Origin: Algisphaera sp039180025
GTDB lineage: Bacteria > Planctomycetota > Phycisphaerae > Phycisphaerales > Phycisphaeraceae
Reading direction: 5' to 3'
Length of the DNA stretch: 64,000 nucleotides
NCBI GenBank assembly: GCA_039180025.1
Contig: JBCDDZ010000003.1
Coordinates: forward strand, 57,057-121,056
A program made the position numbers and the translations under genes. Positions 46,427-53,030 of this stretch are shown one piece after another. Below the pieces are notes generated by a model. That model saw only the letters and a list, made by a program, of their open reading frames with translations, was not told the DNA's origin and did no database searches. Within the stretch, counting starts at the first letter, position 1. The number at the start of each line of letters is the position of its first letter.

Positions 46427-47254
46427 TCAGGGTTGGGTGGGGTCGGCGGAGGCCGGGGTGTGCCGGGCGATGGCGTGGATCGCGGGGAGATGGGCGGCGA
46501 TCATCTCGGCGAAGATCGCGTCACGCTTGGCGGGGGAGTAGGCGGCGTCGGTGACGACCTGGACCTGCGCGGCACCGAGGGCGCGGCGGCGGGGGTCGGC
46601 GCCGGCTTCGCGGACGCCGGCCATGTCGGGGACGAAGCCGACGCCCGGCAGGATCATGAAGTTGGCGACGACCACGCGGGACTGCTGCTCGGTCGTGTCG
46701 ATCTCGAACTCGTATTCGACGCCGGAGATGGTGAGGGGGCCGGCGGTGTTTCCGGGAGCCGTTTCTGTGGTGGTTCCGGGGGCGGTTTCGAGGGTAATTC
46801 CGGGGGTAATTCCGGGGGTGGTTCCGGGGGCGGTTCCGGGGGCGGGGAGGGTCCAGACGCGGCGCTGGACGCCGACGGCGGTGTAGCCGTTGGCTTTGTA
46901 GCAGTTCGGGGGCCAGTGGCCCGAGAGGTCGCGGGCGTCTTTGCACTGGACGATCAGGAACTCGGCGCGGCGGCGGGCGGTGGGGTCGACGTAGCTTCGG
47001 CTGAGCCAGGCGTTGGGGCGGAGTAGTTCGACCGCGGACTTGGGTAGGTCCACCGGCAGCCCCGCCCACGGGCCGAAGTCCAGCGGGGTGCGGTCCACGG
47101 CGTCGAGGACCTCGGCGTGGTACGGCTCGGCGTCCTCGGCGGTGGGGAACCCGTGGTTGATGGCGCCCAGCCCGAGCAGGATCAGGCCCGCGCACAGCGG
47201 CGCGGCGATCGAGTGGAGGGTGAGCCAGCGGGGGGTGCGGGCAGGGGTGGTCAT
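46427..47254 (-). CDS. EpsI-like exosortase-associated protein (DUF3485 type)
   Basis: A 275-residue protein with one N-terminal helix (about residues 14-31). The central block has NAWLSRSYVDP, then CKDARDLSGHWPPNCYKANGY, which fits the EpsI/DUF3485 proteins fused or adjacent to exosortases. The start ATG overlaps the exosortase stop (ATGA), so the two are coupled. At about residues 138-170 a Pro/Gly/Thr-rich stretch (APGTAPGTTPG repeats) is encoded by the window's 12-bp repeat and is probably a later insertion in a loop. The role is thought to be in export or processing of exosortase substrates or polysaccharide. Confidence 0.85.
   Translation of the reverse strand: MTTPARTPRWLTLHSIAAPLCAGLILLGLGAINHGFPTAEDAEPYHAEVLDAVDRTPLDFGPWAGLPVDLPKSAVELLRPNAWLSRSYVDPTARRRAEFLIVQCKDARDLSGHWPPNCYKANGYTAVGVQRRVWTLPAPGTAPGTTPGITPGITLETAPGTTTETAPGNTAGPLTISGVEYEFEIDTTEQQSRVVVANFMILPGVGFVPDMAGVREAGADPRRRALGAAQVQVVTDAAYSPAKRDAIFAEMIAAHLPAIHAIARHTPASADPTQP
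46747..46848. repeat. 12-bp repeat array inside the EpsI-like gene
   Basis: Four consecutive exact-length units (TAATTCCGGGGG twice, TGGTTCCGGGGG, CGGTTCCGGGGG) are flanked by degraded copies. Because the unit is 12 bases the reading frame is kept, and it encodes a Pro-Gly-Ile/Thr repeat on the minus strand. This is the clearest array in the window. Confidence 0.85.
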
Positions 47255-48204
47255 GGTGAAGCGCTCCCCAAGGCGGAAGCGGGCGGGCGCGGGGGGTCGG
47301 CCGGGCCGGGCGGCGGCGGCGCGGTCATCACGGGGACCTCGGCCCATTGGAGCAGCCGGACGGTCCCGAGCAGGAGCGCAAAAGCGAAGGCGAGCATGGC
47401 CCAGCCCGAGAAGTCGTGGAAGGTTGGGCCCCAGTTGTCGGGCGAGTGGCCGTAGAAGTAGACGGTGGGGACCAGGCGCAGGACGTTGCAGCCGATGGCG
47501 GCGACAGGGCTGAGCACCAGGATCAGCACGCGGACGCTGGGCCGCAGCGGGGTGACGAATACGAAAGCGTAGGTGACCAGAAGGAGGGCGAAGACCATCC
47601 GCATGCCGTTGCAGGCCTCGGCGACGGCGATGTCCTGGCCCATGTAGCCCAGCACGTTGCCGCTGCGGGTGACGGGCATGGCCAGGAGCGCGAAGACGAA
47701 CTCGCTGACCGAGGCGGTCTGGGTCTGCATGGGGATGGCGATCCGCTGACGGACCATCGCGGGCACGGGGACCAGGAACAACAGCACGGGGAGCACGGGG
47801 ATCATCGCCCGCATGACCCGGGGGCCGGCCGCCGTGGCGAACCCGCCGATGACCATGAGCACCGCGCCGGCGTGCCAGAGCGCCTGCTTGAGTTCGAGGA
47901 AGCCCCAGAGCGAGACCGCGCCGCCGAGCAGGATCAGCCCCGGGCCGATCCACGAGAAGCTCGGCCGGGCCCGGAGGATCGTGTCTTTTCGGACCCAGGC
48001 GAGCCAGCCCAAGATTGGTAGGACCAGCCAAACCTGGCTCGCCTCTTCGTCGCGCAGGGCGATGTAAACGATGTCCGCCCACGCACGCCAGCCGGCCCAG
48101 ATCGCGGCGGCGACGAGCAGGAGTCCGATAAACATCCGCCCCCGGCTCCAGACGGCGGGCTCGTGCGGCGGCGGAACGGGCTGGGCGGAGGAAAGGTGGG
48201 GCAT
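47251..48204 (-). CDS. Exosortase
   Basis: A 317-residue integral membrane cysteine protease with about eight helices. The catalytic residues of exosortases are visible: Cys198 in VAEACNGMR, Arg243 in CNVLRL and His263 in FHDFSGW. It is expected to cut PEP-CTERM tails and transfer the substrate protein to an unknown acceptor. The ATG at 48204 starts MPHLSSAQ and has GGAAAGGTGG upstream. The frame continues further but into repetitive Gly/Pro-rich shadow sequence. A PEP-CTERM substrate is encoded at 34.9 kb. Confidence 0.93.
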   Translation of the reverse strand: MPHLSSAQPVPPPHEPAVWSRGRMFIGLLLVAAAIWAGWRAWADIVYIALRDEEASQVWLVLPILGWLAWVRKDTILRARPSFSWIGPGLILLGGAVSLWGFLELKQALWHAGAVLMVIGGFATAAGPRVMRAMIPVLPVLLFLVPVPAMVRQRIAIPMQTQTASVSEFVFALLAMPVTRSGNVLGYMGQDIAVAEACNGMRMVFALLLVTYAFVFVTPLRPSVRVLILVLSPVAAIGCNVLRLVPTVYFYGHSPDNWGPTFHDFSGWAMLAFAFALLLGTVRLLQWAEVPVMTAPPPPGPADPPRPPASALGSASP

Positions 48205-48402
48205 GGCGAGTCCGAGTGGGCAATTCCGGTAAGTAACCGATCGGGCAAAACCAGGCGATAAATGAAGAAAAACCTCGTTTTTAGGGTTTTTGAGGGGGTA
48301 CAGCCGGGGGCCCGATGGCTTGGCCGGGGGCTGCCGCTGAAGCATGATGTTTTCCGGTGGCCCCGGGGCAAGCGGGTTGGGTAAATCGATTAGGGTAGGG
48401 CG

Positions 48403-49461
48403 GTGACCGAGGCGACTCCCCCTGCTGATGATGATAGGGCTGCCCAAACGGGGGATGGGCCGCGGCGTCTGGACGCGGCGGCGGCGGCGGTGGCGGGGGT
48501 ATCGCGGCGGCGGGCGCAGCGGCTGATCGGCGACGGGATGGTGACGGTGAACGGCCGGGTGGCGGCAGCGGGTGACAAGGGCCGTGCGGTGGGGCCGGGG
48601 GATGTGGTGGCGGTCGCGGCGGGGGTGGGGCTGGTGGTCCCCGAGCCCCCCCCGGAAGTGCCCCCGGAAGTTCCCCCGGAGATTCCCCCGGAATCTTCCC
48701 ATGGACCACTTTCGGAGTCCCCTCCAGGATCCTCTTCTAGACTAGTTTTGGGGGGGCTGGTCGAATTGGCGCGGGGGGCAGGGTGGGTAGCGGTGGATAA
48801 GCCGGCGGGGCGGCCGGTGCATCCGCTGCACGAGGGGGAGACGGGGACGGTGCTCAATGCGGTGGCGGCGCGGTATCCCGAGGTACAGGGCGTGGGACAC
48901 AGCGGGGGGGAGGGCGGGCTCAAGTCGGGGGTGGTGCACCGGTTGGATGTGGAGACGTCGGGGGTGGTGCTGGTCGCGCTGGACGAGGCGCGGTGGCGGG
49001 CTTTCCGCGAGGCGTTTGCGGGGCACCGGGCGGGCAAGACGTATACGGCGTTGGTGGCGGGCCGGCCGCGGGGGGACGGGGGGCGGCTGGACCTGCGGCT
49101 GGGGGTCAGGCAGCACAAGCCGGCCCGGGTGGGGGTGATCGAGCGGGGCGATCCGGCGTGGGAGCGGGGGCGGTCGTGCCGGCTGTCGTGGCGGATCAAG
49201 CGGCGGTTGCCGGGGGTTTCCCGGGTGGAGGTGGAACTCGAGACGGGGTTTTTGCACCAGATCCGGGTGAGCTTCGCGCACCTGGGGCACCCGGTGCTGG
49301 GGGACCCGGTCTACGGGCCGGCGGGGGGCGGGAGGGAGCCGCGGCTGATGCTGCACGCGTCCCGGCTGAGGCTCGGCGAAGAGATCGACGTCCATAGCCC
49401 GCTACCCGAGGCGTTCACCGCGGCGATGGCGCGGTACAAGCGGGCCGGTTCAGACGGATAG
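48403..49461 (+). CDS. RluA-family pseudouridine synthase
   Basis: A 352-residue enzyme starting at GTG. An N-terminal S4 RNA-binding domain (about residues 20-75) leads to the catalytic domain with HRLDVETSGVVLVA (catalytic Asp near residue 181), then TYTALVAGRP and ELETGFLHQIRV. It isomerises uridine to pseudouridine in rRNA or tRNA. Between the two domains a Pro/Glu/Ser stretch (PPEVPPEVPPEI...) is encoded by copies of the 12-bp repeat and has no counterpart in the family. The gene diverges from the exosortase operon. The exact RNA target cannot be told. Confidence 0.92.
   Translation: MTEATPPADDDRAAQTGDGPRRLDAAAAAVAGVSRRRAQRLIGDGMVTVNGRVAAAGDKGRAVGPGDVVAVAAGVGLVVPEPPPEVPPEVPPEIPPESSHGPLSESPPGSSSRLVLGGLVELARGAGWVAVDKPAGRPVHPLHEGETGTVLNAVAARYPEVQGVGHSGGEGGLKSGVVHRLDVETSGVVLVALDEARWRAFREAFAGHRAGKTYTALVAGRPRGDGGRLDLRLGVRQHKPARVGVIERGDPAWERGRSCRLSWRIKRRLPGVSRVEVELETGFLHQIRVSFAHLGHPVLGDPVYGPAGGGREPRLMLHASRLRLGEEIDVHSPLPEAFTAAMARYKRAGSDG
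48646..48730. repeat. 12-bp repeat array inside the RluA-type gene
   Basis: The units CCCCCGGAAGTG, CCCCCGGAAGTT, CCCCCGGAGATT and CCCCCGGAATCT stand in tandem, in the opposite orientation to the EpsI array, and encode the linker between the S4 and catalytic domains. Decayed copies extend to about 48.73 kb. Confidence 0.8.
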
Positions 49462-49619
49462 CGGGCGGGGCGGGGCGGATGCAGAGTGGTCGATCGAGAC
49501 GGGTGGTACTTGAAATGCGCGGGGTCTGAAATGCGCAGGATCTATATTGAGGGGGTGACCGGCGGCCAGCGGGCGGGCCGGCAGCGGTTCGTCGTCTGGG
49601 GAAGGTGTCCGAAGAGGAA

Positions 49620-51398
49620 TTAGTCCTGAGCGGGGCTGGTGAGGACGTTGACCTTGGGTTCGGCGGAGGTCTGGGGGTCGGCGTCGGGGCGGGGCATCGT
49701 GAGGACGGTGGCGGAGCCGGCCTGTCGAGCGGCGACGCGCTGGGCCTGGTCGGCGATTTTCATGCGGCTCTCGAGGTCGTCCATCAGATACCAGTCGCGC
49801 CAGGATTCGTGCCCGGCGGCGATGGCGGCGGCGGGATCGAGGGTCCGGCCGGATCCGGGCCGTTCGGGGACGACGCCGATGGTGATCTTTTTGCCGGATT
49901 CAAACGCGAGCTTGTAGGCGGTCTCGGTGCGGGTCAGGCGGGCGGGGTTTCGGGTATCCCGGCGGCTGCGGGGATCCGTCGCGGCGAGGCGGGGCGAGTC
50001 GGCCGGGCGGTCGGCCCGGGTCACGGCGGCGACGACTTCGCGCTGGATCAGGCGGCGGAGGTGGTCGGCGTCGGTGATGGCCTTGCCGCGGAGCTCGGCC
50101 ATGGTGTCATCGAGGATCCGGGCGACTTTCAGGTCTGTCGCTTGGGGGTCGAACTGGGCGAGGGCTTCGTCGAGCATCGCGCGGTTGTCGTAGGGCTGCT
50201 GCTTGAGCGAGGCGATGACCGTGTCGAGCTGCGCGTCACGCTGGGTTTGGGCGGCGGCGAGGGCCTGGACCTGGTCGAGGATCTGGCCCAGGAAGGGGTC
50301 GGCCTGGGCGTCGGCGAGGGCGCGTTCGGCATCGGCTTGGGTCTGACCTTTGACCGACTCAATCAGGGCGGCGAGCTGGGTGTGGATAAGGTCGGTGTCG
50401 CGGCGGTCGCCCAGGGCGTCGGCCAGGTTGGTGAGCTGGGCGGTGACGGTGTTGAAGTGCTCGGCGGTGGGGAGCGCGGTGCGGATGTCGGCGATCGCGT
50501 CGAGGACGGCCTGGGTTTCGCGGAGGCCGTCGGCGCTGCGGTGGGCGAGGGCGGCGGCGGCGATGTCATCGGCCGAGGGCCGCTGGGCCAGGAGGTCGCG
50601 GAAATCCCGGGCGAGGGCCTGGGCGTCTCCGCCGCGGGCTTCGAGCAGCGCGAGGGCGGTGTCGATCTTCTGGGTCAGTTCGCGGGTGTCACCGCGGGCT
50701 TCGACGGCGTCGGCAAGGGCGGTGAGTGGGGCGACGAGGTCGGGCTGGCCGTCGAGGGTCGCGAGGATCGCGTCGAGCTTGGGGATCATGCGGTCGGTCT
50801 GGGGGCCGAACGCGGCGATCATGGTTTCGATACGCAGCTCATGGTCCCGCTTGGTATCGAGGGCGAGGCGGACCTGATCGCGGAGTTTTTTCTGGGTGGG
50901 GGTCTCGGCCGAGCGGAGGGAGGCGAGCTCGGCGGCGACGCTGCGGCGGTCCTGCGCCGCGGTGTGGAGCGAGACGAGGTTCAGGGTCAGGAACACGCCG
51001 GCGGCCGCCACGGCCCCGGCGATCAGGAGGCGGGGGTCGCGGAACCCACGCCGCTTCGCGGGGGCTTGGGCGGCGAGGGCGGCGTGGGGGTGCTCGAGGT
51101 TGTCGGCGGTGGCCCGGGCCAGGACCATGACGGTGCGGCCGATCTGGAGGTAGTCGCCGTCTTTGAGCGGCTGCAAGCCTTCGACGGGCGACTGGTTGCG
51201 GTGCGTACCGTGCTTGGACTCGAGGTCCTGGAGATACCACCGGCCGCCGTCGGACCAGAGCCGGGCGTGCCGGCGAGAGACTTTGGGGTCGGAGAATTGC
51301 AGGTCGGCTTCGTCGCGCCCAAGCACGACCTCGCGGCCCTCGTGGAGTTCGTAGATACGCCCCTTGTCGGGACCGCCGGCGACAATCAGGATGAGCAC
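49620..51398 (-). CDS. FHA-domain membrane protein with long helical region
   Basis: A 592-residue protein starting at GTG. The FHA domain (about residues 5-95) has the phosphothreonine-binding pattern GRDEADLQFSDPKVSRRHARL spread over 27-47 and SKHGTHRN at 61-68. A helix at about 124-144 crosses the membrane. Residues 150-450 are helical, Ala/Asp/Gln-rich and probably coiled coil. It should read phosphorylation by a Ser/Thr kinase and signal across the membrane. No kinase gene is next to it. The C-terminal ~100 residues are polar and unassigned. Confidence 0.88.
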   Translation of the reverse strand: MLILIVAGGPDKGRIYELHEGREVVLGRDEADLQFSDPKVSRRHARLWSDGGRWYLQDLESKHGTHRNQSPVEGLQPLKDGDYLQIGRTVMVLARATADNLEHPHAALAAQAPAKRRGFRDPRLLIAGAVAAAGVFLTLNLVSLHTAAQDRRSVAAELASLRSAETPTQKKLRDQVRLALDTKRDHELRIETMIAAFGPQTDRMIPKLDAILATLDGQPDLVAPLTALADAVEARGDTRELTQKIDTALALLEARGGDAQALARDFRDLLAQRPSADDIAAAALAHRSADGLRETQAVLDAIADIRTALPTAEHFNTVTAQLTNLADALGDRRDTDLIHTQLAALIESVKGQTQADAERALADAQADPFLGQILDQVQALAAAQTQRDAQLDTVIASLKQQPYDNRAMLDEALAQFDPQATDLKVARILDDTMAELRGKAITDADHLRRLIQREVVAAVTRADRPADSPRLAATDPRSRRDTRNPARLTRTETAYKLAFESGKKITIGVVPERPGSGRTLDPAAAIAAGHESWRDWYLMDDLESRMKIADQAQRVAARQAGSATVLTMPRPDADPQTSAEPKVNVLTSPAQD

Positions 51399-51524
51399 GA
51401 CAAAGAACCTCGCGACGGGGGAGCGTGGCCCGCAGATACGACAGGCGGGCCCGTTTCGGGGCAGACTTATACTGTAAAGGGCGGGGGGGGCGAACGCAAC
51501 GATCTGGGGCCGTTCGGGCAGGTT

Positions 51525-52307
51525 TTATCGGCGGGCGGCGAGGGTGACGACCCAGTTTTCGGCGTGGGAGAGCCGTGAGACGGGCCGGTCCGGGCCGTGG
51601 GGCGCACGGGGGCCGGGGGCCCAGACGCTGGGCGGGCCGAACCGGGCCCGGCGGAGGAGTTCAAACAGTTCGGGCAGGGTCCAGAGTCGCCAGTCGTAGC
51701 GGAAGGCGGACTCGAATCGGCCGTGGCCGGGGAAGCTAAAGTGGATGCGGGCGTCGAGGCGGTGGGTGAGCGGGTCGAAGTGGCGCTGCTCCCAGTGGTA
51801 GGTGAATCCGTCGGCGGGTCGGTCTTGCGTGCCGAGGCGCTGGGCCCCGGGGCCGCCGAAGGCGTCGAGGACCAGGACGCCACCGGGCCGGAGGCAGCGC
51901 CGGGCGTGGCGGAAGTAGGCGAGCAGCGTGTCGGGGGTGTGGTAGCCGAAGGTGCTGAAGTTCAGCGCGGCGACGAGGTCGACGCGGGGCCGGTCGAAGT
52001 CGGCGACGTCGGCCAGGACCAGGTGCAGGTCGTCGAGGCCGCCGCGTCGGCGCCGGGCCCAGCGGAAGGTGGGGGCGTGGCGTTCGACGGCGAGGGCCTG
52101 GCGTTCGGGGTGGCTCATGCACCAGGCCTCGGCGACGGCGGCACCGCCGGCGAAGTCTTCACGCAGGAGCCAGGCTTCTTGGTCAAGTGGGTCGTGGGGC
52201 AGCCGGTGGTGGAGGTAGGCGCGGCCGAGGAGGGCCGCGGTTGCGCCGGGTTGTTGGACGGCGTGTTCGTAGAGTTCGAGGCGGTGGGGCCGGGCGGCGG
52301 TGGGCAT
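51525..52307 (-). CDS. Class I SAM-dependent methyltransferase
   Basis: A 260-residue enzyme. SAM-binding motif I is seen as LLREDFAGGAAVAEAW (about residues 47-62), followed by LADVADFDRPRVDLVAALNFSTFGY and the late CLRPGGVLVLDAFGG strand. It has no membrane segment. The substrate is unknown; the family includes many uncharacterised members. It begins 92 bases from the divergent ACT-domain gene. Confidence 0.85.
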   Translation of the reverse strand: MPTAARPHRLELYEHAVQQPGATAALLGRAYLHHRLPHDPLDQEAWLLREDFAGGAAVAEAWCMSHPERQALAVERHAPTFRWARRRRGGLDDLHLVLADVADFDRPRVDLVAALNFSTFGYHTPDTLLAYFRHARRCLRPGGVLVLDAFGGPGAQRLGTQDRPADGFTYHWEQRHFDPLTHRLDARIHFSFPGHGRFESAFRYDWRLWTLPELFELLRRARFGPPSVWAPGPRAPHGPDRPVSRLSHAENWVVTLAARR

Positions 52308-52399
52308 GGGAGCAAGATAACGGCGGGGGGGTAGACTTGGGGTTCGAAGATTCAGCCCGAACGTTTGGGGCCGCGTCGGGCGACGGAAAGGATGTCTGT

Positions 52400-52939
52400 A
52401 TGGTTTCGCTGATTGTGACGGTCGTGGGGCCGGACCGGCCGGGGCTGGTCGATGCGTTGTCGGACGCCATTAAGCGTTACGAAGGGAACTGGCGGGGCAG
52501 CCGGCTGTCGCAGTACGCCGGGCAGTTCGCGGGGATCGTGCAGGCCGACGTGGCCGAGGGGGACGCCGACGCACTGACACGGGATCTGGTGAACCTGCAA
52601 AGCAAAGGGCTTGCGGTGCAGGTGACCTCGGCGAAGGGCGATGCGGGAGAGCGGGGGGATGCCGGGGCAGCGTACACGCTGGAATTGTTGGGGCAGGATC
52701 GGCCGGGGATCGTGCGTGACTTGGCAAGGGCGCTGGCGTCGCGCAGCATCAACGTCGCGCAGCTCGAAACCGGCAGCGAGAGCGCGCCGATGTCCGGCGA
52801 GCAGTTGTTCCGGGCCAACGCGCTTCTGCACGTGCCGGCGACGGCGGACGTGGACGAGCTTCACGACGCGTTGGAGCATCTGGCGGCGGAGCTTGACCTG
52901 GACCTGTTGCTGGAGGCGGCACGCGAGGCGGAGCGGTAG
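52400..52939 (+). CDS. Tandem ACT-domain protein (GcvR-like)
   Basis: A 179-residue protein of two ACT domains, about residues 1-80 (VTVVGPDRPGLVDALSDAI) and 92-175 (LELLGQDRPGIVRDLARAL). The same layout is found in GcvR, which controls the glycine cleavage system by binding glycine, and in other amino-acid sensing regulators. The ATG at 52400 is chosen because GGAAAGG lies 8 bases upstream. The frame upstream is open, but no start fits. It carries no DNA-binding domain. The ligand is unknown. Confidence 0.88.
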   Translation: MVSLIVTVVGPDRPGLVDALSDAIKRYEGNWRGSRLSQYAGQFAGIVQADVAEGDADALTRDLVNLQSKGLAVQVTSAKGDAGERGDAGAAYTLELLGQDRPGIVRDLARALASRSINVAQLETGSESAPMSGEQLFRANALLHVPATADVDELHDALEHLAAELDLDLLLEAAREAER

Positions 52940-53030
52940 ATGGCGCCGGATCGTCGCACCGCAAGAGGCTCCCGGTTTGCGGTCTGGTGATCGTCCAATA
53001 GCCCGCCGTATTGCGTCAGGTGCGTAGGTT

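Noticed and set aside
49605..51578. 657-codon rightward open frame across the FHA gene
   Set aside because: The FHA domain and helix are on the minus strand; the rightward frame has only low-complexity Gly/Val/Glu composition.
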